Assembly: GCA_963971305.1 (NCBI GenBank)
Contig: OZ020307.1
Location: 14,149,501-14,213,500, forward strand
DNA length: 64,000 bases
Reading direction: 5' to 3'
Source: Arcuatula senhousia
Lineage: Eukaryota > Mollusca > Bivalvia > Mytilida > Mytilidae
Within the stretch, counting starts at the first letter, position 1; each line of letters opens with the position of its first letter. Shown here piece after piece: positions 11,605 to 26,600 of this stretch. The translations under genes were made by a program, and so were the position numbers. The notes beneath the pieces are model-generated. The model did no database searches. It was not told the origin of the DNA and saw only the letters and a program-made list of their open reading frames with translations.

Positions 11605-14600
11605 GTAAGTATTTTTGAATATTTATAATTTGTTCTTTAAAAGCATTTTTGTGTGTTTCAACGACATAATGATTTATTACTACCGCATCCGAAAATCACA
11701 TAGAGATTTAATCCGATGAACTTACAATTTTTGTACAGATGTTAGTGCCAAGATTTTCATGCATGGTCTGAAAAAGTAAAAAAAAAAAATCAGGTTACAA
11801 TTTCAAAATTATTTACTATAACTATGATTTTTGTTTGTTTATTGGTTTGTTCGTTTGTTTTCAGCAGCCATTGTTCAGGGAAATATTTGGCCTGATGCAT
11901 ATTCTGGAATGGTAAATACGACATTTAGAGCAGGAGGGCTAACCATGACAATAATAAACATTGCAGAATCAAATTTCCAAAAAATAATAAATAAAGGTGA
12001 GTTTTTCTTCTTTTCGAAGTTCTAAATATTCATTTATTATTGAATTTCATAATGCATTTTTAGTATCCAATTAATTTGCAATAATAAATCTTATCACAAA
12101 TGTTAAACTCTACAGAAGTATACATGCCCCTCCTTACATGAAGACGAGCGGAATTTTTACCATCAGTTATTAGAGGAATCCTTAAAATACAAAATAGTAG
12201 CTCTTAAATAAACTGTTAATCTGTAAACACTAAAGATTGTGATGTTTTTGTTTGATTTGTCTTACGTGAATTAACGCTTTGTGACATTGTTCTACATCTC
12301 TTTTGTATGGAACGCCAAATTAACATATATTCAATTAATTGTACCTATCTTCAAATAATTGAAGATATGTTAAATTGAATTATACCTATCTTCAATTGAA
12401 TTATACCTATCTTCAATTCAATTATAGATATCTTCAATTCAATTATACCTATCTTCAATTCAATTGTAACTAGGTACAATTCAGCACAATTAAAGATATC
12501 TTCAATTCAATTGTACCTATCTTCAATTCAATTGTACCTATCTTCAATTCAATTAAACCTATCTTCAATTGAATTGAACCTATCTTCAATTGAATTAAAC
12601 CTATCTTCAATTGAATTAAACCTATCTTCAATTCAATTGCATTATACCTATAATTGAATTTAAGATAGGTATAATTCAATTGAAGATAGCTGTAATTGAA
12701 TTGAAGATATCTTCAAATGAATTGAAGATATCTTCAAATGAATTGAAGATATCTTCAAATGAATTGAAGATATCTTCAAATGAATTATGGAGATGTTGGA
12801 AATAGACCTATCTTCAAGTGAATTAAAGATATCTTCAATTCAATTGAATATAGGTACAATTGAATTATACCTAGGTGCAATTAAATTAAACCTAGGTATA
12901 ATTCATTGGAAGATAAGTTCAATTGATATGAAGATATCTTTAATTATTTGAAGATAGGTACAATTGAATTGAAGATATCTTCAAATGATTGAACATATTT
13001 TCAACTATTTGAAGATAGGTACAATTAATTGAATATATGTTAATTTGGCGTTCCATACTTCTGGTTGTAACCTTTTCATGTAACTCCCAAGGTTTTTTTT
13101 TATCTTTTCTTAAAACTTTCAAGGGTTGAAATGATTTTCGTTTTTGTTTAGTATTTACTCTTTCTTGGCGTTTAACTTTTGTCTTTTGAATTATCTACTG
13201 GGTTGTTATTACTTTGTCTTTTGAATTCTCTACTGGGTTGTTATTACTTTGTCTTTTGAATTATCTACTGGGTTGTTATTACTTTGTCTTTTGAATTATC
13301 TACTGGGTTGTTATTACTTTGTCTTTTGAATTATCTACTGGGTTGTTATTACTTTGTCTTTTGAATTATCTACTGGGTTGTTATTACTTTGTCTTTTGAA
13401 TTATCTACTGGGTTGTTATTACTTTGTCTTTTGAATTATCATCTTTTTGATTTCATTTAGTTTTTGTGACTTAGTCCTAAGTTACTTTTGGGTTCTTGTG
13501 TCAAGTTTTGATTTCTCCTCGTATAATATTTCCTTGTTAATTGTGTCTTTGTCTTTTTTCCTTATTATTTTCTACTTTGACCTAAGTCTCTCCTGGTTTC
13601 TTGTGACTTTGTCTTGAATCTATGATGTCTCGTCTTGATTGTACGACTTTGACCTAAGTCTCTAATGATCTCGGTTTCTTGTGACTTTATCTTGAATACG
13701 TCGTAGTTTGTTATGACCTTGTTTTCATTTCTTTGAGTTTTTATGACTTGGACCTAAGTCACTCATGGTTTCTCGTGCCATATTTTGATTTCTGCTCGTT
13801 AGAATCTGTTCTGGTTTGTTGTGACTTTGTTTTTTTTTCTCCTAGTTTTTGTGACTCTGATTTTGTCTTTATTTCTCCCCGTTTCTTGTGAATTTGTCTT
13901 GATTTCTCTTCGTTTCTTTTGCCTTTGCCTTTGCCTTGATTACTCCTCGATTCTTGTGACTTTATCTTGATTTCAGCTCGTTTAAACATCTGTCCTGGTT
14001 TTCTCTGCACTTGTCATGATTTCAACTGAGTTCTCCTAGCTTTTGTGAATTTAATTTCTTCTGGTTGTTGTTATATTGCCTTGATTCTTTTACTGGTTTG
14101 TTGTGACTTTGTCTTGAATTTCTCCTGGTGTGTTGTGACTTTATCTTGAAGTTCTCCTGGTGTGTTGTAACTTGTCGTGATTTTCTCTTGGTTTGCTATG
14201 ACTTTGTCTCGAATCTCTCTTGGTTTGCTATGACTTTGTCTCGAATCTCTCTTGGTTTGCTATGACTTTGTCTCGATTCTCTCCTGGTTTGCTATGACTT
14301 TGTCTCGAATCTCTCCTGGTTTGCTATGACTTTGTCTTGAATCTCTCCTGGTTTGCTATGACTTTGTCTCGAATCTCTCCTGGTTTGCTATGACTTTGTC
14401 TCGAATCTCTCCTGGTTTGCTATGACTTTGTCTTGAATCTCTCCTGGTTTGCTATGACTTTGTCTCGAATCTCTCCTGGTTTGCTATGACTTTGTCTCGA
14501 ATCTCTCCTGGTTTGCTATGACTTTGTCTTGAATCTCTCCTGGTTTGCTATGACTTTGTCTTGACTCTTCTTGTTAGTTGTGAGTTTGTTCTGAATTTTC

Positions 14601-17600
14601 CCTAATGTGAGGTGACTGTTTTGAATTTGTCCTGATTGCCATGACTTTATTTTGATTCTCTTCTGGCTTGTTGTAACTGTGAGGCTTGGAGTTGGAATTC
14701 AACTTGAATACTTTCTTAATCTGTGTTTTTGCTACAAGGCAAGCCAATAGAGATTCAAAACAAAATTTTTGTTTGGCAACTAAGTGTTTTTCATCATGGT
14801 CTGTTTGGACAGTCTTCTGCAGTCTCTAGTTCGTTGTGATTTTGTCTTGAAATCTATTTGTTAAATAACCGAAACTGCCTAATCAGCTTCAAAATCATAT
14901 ATATTATATTTTGTGCCATATTTTATTATATACCTTAGCTGGTACATGAAATATATATATAGTGGCAACGTTAACACAGTTTCAAAAAATTTTACAGTGT
15001 GTATATTGATGACAGAAAACGTACATGGGTTTATCTTTTACTCTGATTGCAATACAGCCAGAATACTGGATAAGATGGCGTTGTTCGCCCACCTTCCTAG
15101 TATAGTCATGACACGTGACCTGTGTGACAAAGAAAGTGACCATATGATACAGCTTCAACCATCATGTCAAAATAGTAACGCCTTGATAGCGGACTTAGCG
15201 TCCAATAGGGGATCCCCATGGAGTAATGTTATGCTGTTCTTTGACCAGACATTAAGTATGTATAAAAACATATAATAACAGCACCACTTCATATGGTTAA
15301 AATAAAATAAAAATAATTCTCGATTACATTGCTGCTGTAACAATCAATTTGAGGAAAAAAGTTTTATACTGTATTCCACCCATATTTTTAAATTAGCTTT
15401 TCAACTTCTTGAATGATTTTAAGCCTATTGTGTGTGTTTTACCAACCTAATAAGAGCTATTTTGGAACTTCTGTGTTCATATATTTTCAAAATACCACGT
15501 CATATTTTTGTGCTTAACTACGTTTTTATACTTAACCATGGCAATTTACCCCATACATTTCATATAGAGTACATACATGACATATTCTAGTAATTTTTCG
15601 CTTTAAATATACATTATTTAAAAGTAAAATCGTATTAATTAACCGATGAACTAATACCACTATATCTGTAACACAAGTCAATAAATATTTAATATATACA
15701 TTTTTAACCGCAGAAATTTTTATTGTATGCAATGAAAAATCATGACAAAAACTGATATTAATGCTGAGATGATATCATAATCATACTGATCAAGGGCTTT
15801 ATATGTTGAGTAAAAGAAAAAAATGTTAAACGATTAAAAGTTGAAATGAATCATGAAGTAGAACTAATGAATTTCTTTGAAAAATTAAATGCAGGAATAT
15901 TTTGCAAATTTTTATAGAAATAAGGTCTTCTAGCAAATGTGGCGTAACAGTAAAGTGAGAATTAAATAAAGTTTGATGAATATAAATCCATTAATTTGAT
16001 GATTTGTGAGGTGACATGTGACGTCGATTTACAATTACTTATTCAAATCCCCGGCGACATCAACATCGTGAAAAATTACCTTTTCCGTGATATTTGGGGA
16101 AAAAATTACAAAAAAAACAAAAGAATAATTTGAAGACTATACCAGTCAATAGACAAAAATAGGAAAAAAAGTAAGTGAAAATCTCTCCGAATGGTTAAAG
16201 TCTTTGAGGTCGTATGTTTTGAATGAAACGAAATTCATTCTTGAAAAGGCTCGATGAGCACTAGGCAACATTTATCATAACAACCCTGATGTTGTCAAGA
16301 CAGTGTCCACTTAACATGGCAAATATTAGCTGAAGTAGTTGTTAAAATAAGAGATAATTGTCAATCATAAATCTTTAATTTCTCATTTTCTGTTGTGGAA
16401 AGGAAAAATGGCATTCCATCCTTTAAATTGGATTCAAAAAGTACATTAAAATCCATAAAAACAACGCTTATTGATGAGTCTTCCAAGCGTACAAATATAC
16501 TTCTTTCAGTTTTGTTGCAACATCGGCTTCAGCTTATGAAGTGTACGTATCGCAACTTATTCGTGATTATATATAGTTTACCGGCAAAGTGGGAAATATT
16601 TTGATATCCTTGATAGAACATCACGTCTGACAGACAGAAATACGTTTCCCCCGGTTTTTGTCGTCACCCGAGAAATGTATAGAAGACATGTGCTTCTAGA
16701 CAAATATGGGATTTCTATCCCTCAGATGAGCATAGATAGTTGTTAGTTTGACGAAGAGGTTTAGTATTGTCGCCATTATCCTTAATTTTCCCAATTCCAC
16801 TGTTCGCAACGAAGAGGGTGAGTGGTAACAAGCAGGAACTGCGTTCTCTTACGCAGCTTTTGAGTTCACTTATCGACCTGAGGTGCTGATTATGGTTTGG
16901 CTGTAATATGTGTTTTTTGTTTGTTTCTTATGTGGTTTGTTTAAATGTCTACCGATTTTGTCTTTGCCTTTTCTGATTGGCCTATTAGTAGATATTTGGT
17001 TCTTTTCTTGTTTATAATAGTGTCGACAAATGGAGGTATTCGTAATACCAAATTTCAAAGGAGTGACCGACCGTTCGTCAGCAGAATCAAAAAGCATGAA
17101 AAGCATTAATCAGAATATTTATAAACCAGATTACTAGTTAACCAAAAACTAAAACAGCATTTCATGTTTTTTCTCATAATTTAAAAAGAAAACCAACCTT
17201 TTCAATTTGAAGATAAAGGTAATAACAAAACTACCGAACTTGAATGATCAATCTCATTGTCCAGAGAAAATGACAAAACGAATCAGTCATACCGGAGAAT
17301 TGGTGGGTCGCATTGGTCCTGACTTGGTAAAGGCATTTCAAACGAAATGGTGGGTAAAACCAGGTTTGATGGCGCCAAACCTCATTCTTAATATTTGTTT
17401 GCTGAGTATCGATATTAAACACAATCTAGAATGATATTATTACTAAACTGATATGAAATCAACATGATTATCAGTCATTCAGATGTCTAGTAAAACAGAA
17501 AATTTTAAACGAGCTTTTTGTAATGGTTAAATGTTGCAAAGATACATCGAGCAAAACTAATGAATTCCTTTGGAGAAATAAATGCAGCAATATTTTGATA

Positions 17601-20600
17601 TTAAAACATACAATTATTTAAGAAATGGAATCTCCTTGCACATGGTCGAGTCAAAACTGAATAAAATTTATCAATATGGATCCAGTTTCGCACTAAACGT
17701 TTTATAATTAGAGTACCAGGCGACGTGCGTTTACAATTTTTTTTTGCAAGGAAGAAAACGTTCTGTTCTTAAAATACACACTGGTTTTGCCAATAACGTT
17801 TCGTAATTTTATGAAAAAAAAAGATGATTTTATTTCCAAAAAGTAAAACTTAAATCTAATTTGATTTCATTTGTCATAATAAAATTTTCTTTTAATTCAA
17901 TGATTAAAACAAACTTCAAAATATAAAACATAATGGATCCACCATGTCAAATATATATTTTTGTTCTTCATATTTACCCTATACACTTCAGATCAGCGAT
18001 GTATGACAGACTTAATCAGAAAACTTTCTCTAAATCCAACCTCAACCAGACTGGTCAACATCAATAACTACCATTCAGCTGAAGCATATCTGGGCTTTTT
18101 GATCAAATATCATCCAGATGCAGTGATAATGGTGGCATCTAAAGAAAATATTGAGACAACGCTGAATGAAGCAGCAAAGGTAAGATTTAGAATACCGGGT
18201 TAATAGTTTTGCTTAACAAAATGTTTCAAAACTCAGATTTTTAGCACATCTTTCAACGTTGTCAATTCATGCAATTGCATGTATACAAGCTTTTAATCTA
18301 ATGCATACGAGTATAAAAAAGATCAAGTTTGATACAGAATTTAGTCCCAGTTTTAAGAAACAATAGAAAAATATGAGATTCGGAATAAGTGTAGGCGATA
18401 CAGCTCACATAACTAGCGGTAAATAAAGGTAATAACAAAATTACCGAACTTGAAGAATCAATCTCAAATGTTCATGATTTAGATAAAAATCACAATAGAA
18501 AACTGCCAGCAACATTCAACGAGTACACTAGGCGCTGCTTGCCGTTCTGCAATTGGTACATGTCTAGATAAAATGCATATAATTCAAATGCAGTCCTAAA
18601 ATACAAAGTAGTCACAGATAAATCCCTCTCTTTAACAGGGAACAGAAAACATCAAAAAGACAAGTACAAACAAAAGCTTTGTCAAAGTTTCCTAGTTTAG
18701 GACAGGCACATATAAAATGTGGCAGGGTCAAATTATTTTTGGGGGCCAAAACTTCACATGTGCAAATTTCTGGTAGTCGATTTCACTAAGACACTCATTG
18801 TCATCAATGAGTCTAAGAATAGAACAAATATACAGAAGACCAAATAATCAACATGCTCAATTTCTTATTGACAACATATTTGTTCAGTTTGGTGGACGTG
18901 TTTTTCAGCAAACAATAGGGATTCCAAATGGCACTAATTGTGCATCTTCGCTTGCTGATTTGTTTCTTCATTCATATGAAGCGGACTTCTTACAATCTGT
19001 TCTAGACAACAAAAAATCGTAGACTGGCTCTCTCTTTTAATCTCACTTTCCGTCATATTGATGATATCCTTTCACTGAACGAAGTCTGCTTCATATTTAG
19101 ATCTTTAGGAAAACTTTCAACAAATCTCTATGACAAACGTGATGACTTCAAATTTCCAATTGTCAACTTTCCCTACTTGTGTAGCAACATTCCGTCCGCT
19201 CCAGCTTTAGAGTTTACGTATCACAATTGATTTGGTTCTCCCGAGCTTGCAGGAATTACATCGATTTCCTCGATAGGGCGTAACGTTTGACACGAAAATT
19301 GTTATCACAAGGTTATGTTGGTCCCCGGTTGCTGTCCTCACTCAAGAAACTTTACGGTAGTGTAAGACATCATGCACTCATAGACAAATATGGGTTTCCC
19401 ACCTTTCAGATGAATGTAGATGTTGGTTTGTCATAGGGATTTGATTTGTCTTCCTTAACCGAATTCGACACACTGAATTGGAAATTTGCAGCGCTCATTA
19501 CGACTAGAGTTCGCGTTTTTAATTTGTATTCAGTAGATTTTGTGCTTTTATATATTGTCTTTTTTTTTGTCCTGTCCTTGTTTTTTTTACTGGTTTTGTC
19601 TCTGCCATTTCGGACTTTGACATTCGGATGCCCTATTTGGTACCTGTGCTTCTTTCACAAACACAAACAACTTTGAAACACGACCTGCAATACAAGTTTG
19701 TTATGTTTAGTAGGAACATTTTTAAAGACCCCCGTACGATCACCAACGCTAAAATACAAGTTTTTTTGCACTCATAAAATTGATTATAATGTAAAAAAAT
19801 AACTTTAAGATATTTTCTTATATGGAAGATGACTGACATCAACTACCAATGGATCCTGTTGACGGGTGACTCTGATCTCCCAAGGCTGAACGATTCGTTA
19901 CTGGGCGATGAATTTGTTCTATTCATCAAACATGCTTCCGGAGAAGATGCAATGTCTAGCTGTAACGAAAGTTTAGACTATTCAGTTGAAGAGGTCATTA
20001 TTATGAGAAAGAATTGGTTGGTTATCTTATTTAAGCTAAACATGGTTTCCATTACAGTTTATTGGTTATTTGTGATTTATCATTTTTTTAAAACTTAAAT
20101 GTTTTGTGGCATTTCAACTTTTGGAGACTCTAGTAGACGAAACATATGTTAGGCGCAGCATGAGCTTCTGTCCAACACTTTGTTTTCTTTATCTGTCGTC
20201 TTCAATTTTTCGTTCTAACCAATGTTATTTATAAATCTGTACCATGAAGAACACCTTATTTTTTGTTGTTTTTTTTGCAGATATGCCTGTGTGAGCTTAG
20301 GGTTTCTTTTCAATAGTCTGATAATTGTAATGCTATTTAAGCGTTTTTCCAAGATTTAACTTTCTTTCCAAACCACATTCAACATTGATTTTTCTTCTAA
20401 GAACATGAATGTCCTACTTTTCCAGAGTACACACTATGAAAGAGCAAACTTGTGGATGTTTGACTTTTATTCAAAACACGTGACCAGTGAGCATGTATCT
20501 TCCCTTGAGCCACTAACATGTCACCTATCATCCAAAGTTCCATACAGAGATGATGTATTTAATTTATCAAAACAAGTTAGTAGTTATGTCATTGTATTTA

Positions 20601-23600
20601 TATCACTATCATTGTGTATATATTTATTACTTTGTGATTTTTAACACCCCTGTAGTTCTTTTAAGGTTTCTTAAATAGTACATGTACAATTAAAAATCAA
20701 ATTGAAAAATAGAAATAATGCCTTGTCAATTTTTACACTTTGGGCACAATTTTGTTGTTGTAAATATGATAAAGTAAGAGGTTAGAAGTTATGAGATTTG
20801 GAAAAAGTGCACGGACGGGACACAACGTACATGACGTATATAAAAAGCGACAATTTAAAAATCCACAATGGAGAATAGTCAGTAGCCGTCGTTGTGATTT
20901 GCGGTCGCTGCATGTTGTCTTGCAATAGCCCTTTAAAAAAATAGAATACAGCAAGTCTAAAATTATCAACGAAAGTTTATGGATGTGAAGTGGTCATCCT
21001 AGATAAAAACGATCTTTCTCTTATTTTTTTGGACACCACGTGAATAGAAGATGAAATTTCAATCAGTTGTTATTAATTAAATTTTCAATTACTTTCAGCA
21101 TAACACACAAGATGTTGAGTATCAACTGTGTAGTGTTATATCCGAGGAAAGGGGATGGGTCCACCAAGGTGCCTGGTCTCAAAGAACAGGTTTAAGTCTA
21201 ACAGACGACAAGATATTTGCCAATGAATTTGTAGATTTTGGACATGCGACCTTGAAAGTTGCTACTGTAGAGGTAATGATTTTTTTTTTACCAAAACCAC
21301 GTATTAATTTTAATGTGAATTCGGAACCACAATGAATAAGTTTTTGAATCTGTACTACATACATATTTTCATAAAGGCCTCTGTTCTTAAACTTTACATT
21401 TTGATTCCTCTGCAAGTAGTTTTACATAAGTAAAACCATTATTTTCTCTTTTTGGTTACTTTTCAGCTTCGTCCATTTGTCAATGTTGACACAGATATCA
21501 AAAATAACACCATATACAGCGGGTTTTGTATAGACATGCTAGATGAGTTAGCTTCTAGATTCAAATTTAGGTATGTGATTATTTATATAATGCATGCAAA
21601 ATTTCGTGAGTACAATATGTTGTTTAGTAAATATTGTTGACATTCAGTTTGTAGATATAAACTCTTTTATATGCTTGATCACCTTTATAAGTTATAATAA
21701 CATTATTTTAATTTTCTGTTACTTTTAATCATAAATCAAAGTACCGTTGGTACTAATAACTCGGAAGTCAGAATGTTTCCTAAATGTTAGCGTATGCTGA
21801 TTAACAAATGTTCTGTTGAGTTCTGAAACTAGTGTTTTCTATAAAAATATCACCTTCTATGTTAATTTTGTCGTCTTCTGAGCAATCCCCCACTCAAAGA
21901 CTGTATACTGTTTACACTGTTAATTCGTCCGTCCATCCGTCCTTCCAAAATAATACCGTTATACTGTAAAAATATAAAGTACATCACGGTTTTCTAACAT
22001 GCAACTACATAAGATAGAGGTCTTATATTTTGTATGATAAGCTTTATCCTATAGTATACTTGTTTAATAAACTTTTTGTAGACTTTTGTGAAAAAAATTA
22101 TAACATGAAAAGTATAATATACATACCTTAACATTTGGTATACTGACAGTTGGGGATGTGGTCTACGCAACTGTCTCAATGCCATGATCCATTTTTACGC
22201 TTCAACGACTCTTATATGAAATAAGGTCTTTTTTAGACTTATCAAAACATCTTTGTTTAATTACATGAAAAGTATAAAACCTAGACATCTGATAATTCTT
22301 AGACGGTTGGGGTTGTGGTTTACGCTAATCACACCATGCTGTGTAACCCTGAACTCATTTTCACGCTTCAACAACTCTGGTTTTTTTTCTTAGCCGTAAA
22401 CTTTTTGTAGGACTTTGTGGAAAATGAAAAAACATGAAATTTTGTTCTACAGTGTTTTTTTTATCATAAAAAGATATGGTCTGTATCTGATTTTTTATGA
22501 AAAAATATTTTGGCATATTTTTTTTTGCTATTAACAGAAATTTGATATCTGTAAAATTTCTTAGTAATTTGCGAATAAAAAGTTTCGCCGAGTGCAGCAT
22601 GATATGCATGAAAGTTGTATATTTGAGGCAAATTATGCCCATGGTAGACTGATAAAGTTGTTTTAACACATGCCACCTTTGGTGAACTTTCCACCCACCT
22701 TTTACAAGGAATTCAAAACTTTTTTGCAAAAGCAGACCCCAAAAAATTGCTGCTTCAAAAATACTTGCTGCTTTCACTTTTCCCCTTATGGTTCCTACTT
22801 AAGTAACAGAAAATATGGGGTTGCAATTATAAATATTTTAATTTGCATCCACTGCTTGATAAGACTGAAATTGCAAAAAAAGATCGGACCAGAAATAAAA
22901 TGGAACATTTCTGCCCATTTAATGGCCATTAATTTCTTATTGAAAAAAGGGGGGCCCCATAATCAATCCCATCTATGGTGTAATGGTAAGACATATCATA
23001 ACAATTGACCAACCAGAACCAAAGTTATTGTTGGAACAAATATAATACTTTACCCATACTCGTAAGAGAGGGAGCTGTATTGCAATCACATTATCCATCT
23101 GTTTGCCCGTCCGAAACAAACTTTTGTAACAGATTTCTCGGCTTCAACTGAAGGGATTGATTTCAAATTCAGTAAACAGCTTAAGCATGATGCGTTGTAC
23201 CGTGTCTTCCCTTTCTATGTAAGTTACGCATCTACATTCTGTTTTTTAGAGCCGAGTTAAGACTTTTTAAGTAACAAAAAAAGACAATGTTCCCTAACAG
23301 ATTCCTCGGCTTCTACTGAAGGGATTTATTTAAAATTTGGTATAAAGCTTAACTGGCTTAAGCATGATGAGTTGTGCCGTGCCTCCCCTTTCCAGGTCAT
23401 TTGATCGGTCATCTACTATACCTGTTTTCTAAATTGTCGAGTGGCTGTACGACTTAATGCAACCCCTTGTTTGATTTTTTTGCCCTTTTAGGGCCCCTAG
23501 TTTATAAACGAATAAAAGGGGGACCCCAAAATATAAAATTTCACAGCATTTGGTGAACCAGAATAAAAGTCATTGTGGGAACAAACAAGAATGTAACATT

Positions 23601-26600
23601 AATGGCCCCTTAAAAAAGGGGGACCCATTAAATCAATGTACACGAAGGAAAAATGTTAAAATACAACAAGATTGCTACGCGTAGCCATGTGTCCCCCGCC
23701 GCCGCATAAAAGTTGTGTGGTATGTCAATTCAAGCAATATATTCTCTGAGAAACGATAGAAATAGGTTGTCAAAATATGGGATGATCACCTGTTATCAGT
23801 ACCCTATCAGTGTGTAAAGTTTCAGCAACATCCGTTCAGCAGTATCCGAGGAGTTGCATCCACAAAAATGTTTGATATGACAAAGTCCCATTTTTTGGAC
23901 CGGAAAATCACAAATTCGTAAATAACTCAAAAACTGTAAATATTGTTTCAAATTTTTTTTCGTATTATTATAGAGTACCTTTTGTTCTATCAGCCTACAA
24001 AATTTCAGAACCCTGTGCACCTAGGTAACCGAGATATTGGATGTCCTATATTTTGACCTTTCTTCCCCTTTTCCATGGAAACGGCGGCCATTTTGAAAAT
24101 TTCAAATATGGGATGATCACCTACTAATAGTACCCTATCAGTGTGTAAAGTTTCAGCAACATTTGTTCAGTAGTGTCCGAGGAGTTGCACCCACTAAAAC
24201 GTCATGGAAACGGCGGCCATTTTGAAAATTTCAAATATGGGATGATCATCTACTAATTGTACCCTATCACTGTGTAAAGTTTTAGCAACATCCGTTCAGT
24301 AGTGTCCGAGGAGTTGCACCCACAAAAAACGTGACGGACGGACGGACAGACGGACGGACGGAGACCATTACTAAGTCCCTCCGACGCGTTGCGGCGGGGG
24401 ACAACAATTTAAATAACACTGAAACAAGTAAATGTGTACAAATGGATTCTAATATCATAAACACGACATGCATATGATAATGGCATACACACTACTTGTT
24501 TATAACAAATTTAGTGTAGGAAAATACATTTCATCAATAGAGTAAGCTGATCATTGTATATGCTCTACATTTTTTACTTCGATAGATTTTCATTTTCATT
24601 TATTACACATAAAAATAAAGCCCGATTACACATAATAATAAAGGCCCGATGTTTTATGACACTTTCGGCCAATAAGTTGTTTTGAGTGGTGCTTTAAGTT
24701 CAGGGTATTTTCAATGATGCAAGTCCAAGCATCCGACACCACACGTCTGGCACATCTTTTGTTTTCTGCCACTATATACATTTATGTTAAGACGTGATAC
24801 TCCAGTCTCGGAAGAAAAATGCATTCCCCCATTAATTCAAGCATATTTTTAAGTTATGTATGTTATCTAGAAAAGTGGGTGGGTGAGTCAGTGATTACTT
24901 ACTTTTGAGTCAGAGCCCGCGATAGAATATATACTTTATGTATAACCTACGGAAAAAATTGAAATGCACAAGGCATGCATGATATATATTAATTAAAAAT
25001 TTCGGATTTTATACAACAATTTCTTTGTATATACATGTACATGCATTTGGTTAAAATACATCTTATGCCTGATCTTACAAGTACATTTAAGGCGGCTACT
25101 CCATTACGTTCAAAGGGGCCCCATTAAAACCCTCGCGAGTAAGCGAGTAAGTACATGTATGTATATCAACAATTTATTATTCTTTTATTTTTGTAACATG
25201 CCTTAAGATAAAGCTTACATCATATTTCTTTCTATTATTATAGAACAATTTAATTGTTTTTGAAGTTGCATTATAAATACCTCTGCTACTGGGGTAACAT
25301 TGCTACCAATTTTGAGGCTATAGTAAAACAAATCATTTAAAAAATTTGATATTTTTTTACCATCATAACAATTTTCACCCTCTATATTTAATATAATGTT
25401 AGGGTTAGATTTTGACTGTTTTTTGTAACCAAGTTTTTTAAAAATTGTTCCATATTTCTTTTGGGTTATTTTATTTTCTTCTATCTGCTGAGAAAAATAT
25501 TTTGATTTGGCTGATTTACACATTCTTTGTACTTGGTTTCTAATCTTACAAAAATTTTTATAGTCATCTGAAATATTAGATTTTTTAAATTTGTCAAAAA
25601 AGAAATCTCGTTTTTGGATGAGAGTTAAAATTTCAGACGTTATCCAAGGCTCCGTTCCTTGTTTGATCCTAATTTCTTTTAAAGGAGCCACATAGTCTAA
25701 AATAGAAGTTAAAATCTCTTTAAAGACCGACCATGCCTCATTAACATTGTCTGCTAGAAAACATTTTTCCCAGTTTATAAGCTTCAGTTAATTTAGAAAT
25801 AAAAATATCTTTATTATAAGATTTAACAGGTCTTCTTTTCACAGTATTATGTTTATTATAGATAGGTTTTGACAATTTTCTAGTACAATATATAATAGAG
25901 TGGTCGCTTAGACCAATATCTAATACACCTGATTGATTTATGTTTTCAACATTGTTACATAAAATATGGTCAATAATAGAATTTGATGTATCTGTAACCC
26001 TGGTTGGTTCTTTAATAATTTGAGTTAAATTAAACATCTTAAGGATCGTAGAGTAGGCAGAAAATAAAAGTCCATTTTTGCTTCTGTAGCAGATGTTAAA
26101 GTCTCCAAGTAGCACAGTCTCATGTTCTGGTTTGAACTGGGCAATGATAGCTTGAAATTGTTCGTTAAAGTTACTTTGATTGTGTGGACGATAGCAGACT
26201 CCTACTGTAATGGGTTCGTTTTTGGCAGGAACAGTTCTATACAAAGAATTTCACTGTCTTTCTGTTGGTTTTCAATGTTCATTGGTGTAAAGGCTATATC
26301 TTCACGGACATACAGACATAGGCCGCCTCCTGAGCGGTTGCGGTCTCTACGGAGTATCACATGACCATTTATGTTAACTTCCGAGTCAGTTATTGATTCA
26401 TCGAGCCACGTTTCTGTAATAGAGATCACAGCGGCTTTGCTCTTATAGGCTAGCATCTGAAGTTCTGCGATTTTGGGGAGAAGGGATCTGGCGTTCAGGC
26501 ATATAAAATGTAGTCCTTTTTTCTCTAAACATTTCAAATTATGGGTCTGGTCATTAAATGTCCTGTTACTCACATTTTTAGGTTTGGTACAGTTGTCATA

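Noticed and set aside
12470..12679. Repetitive 7-residue peptide frame (LKIGxIx)
   Set aside because: It is the translation of the 21-bp units of the foldback element, not a gene.
13181..14572. CRISPR-like arrays
   Set aside because: These are contiguous minisatellites without unique spacers, in a eukaryotic intron.
18798..19022. 74-codon reverse-transcriptase-like frame as a separate gene
   Set aside because: It is a piece of a frameshifted Penelope copy; the homology continues in other frames to 19440.
22361..22777. 138-codon frame on the minus strand
   Set aside because: Low-complexity A+T-rich sequence within receptor A intron 8 with no family signature.
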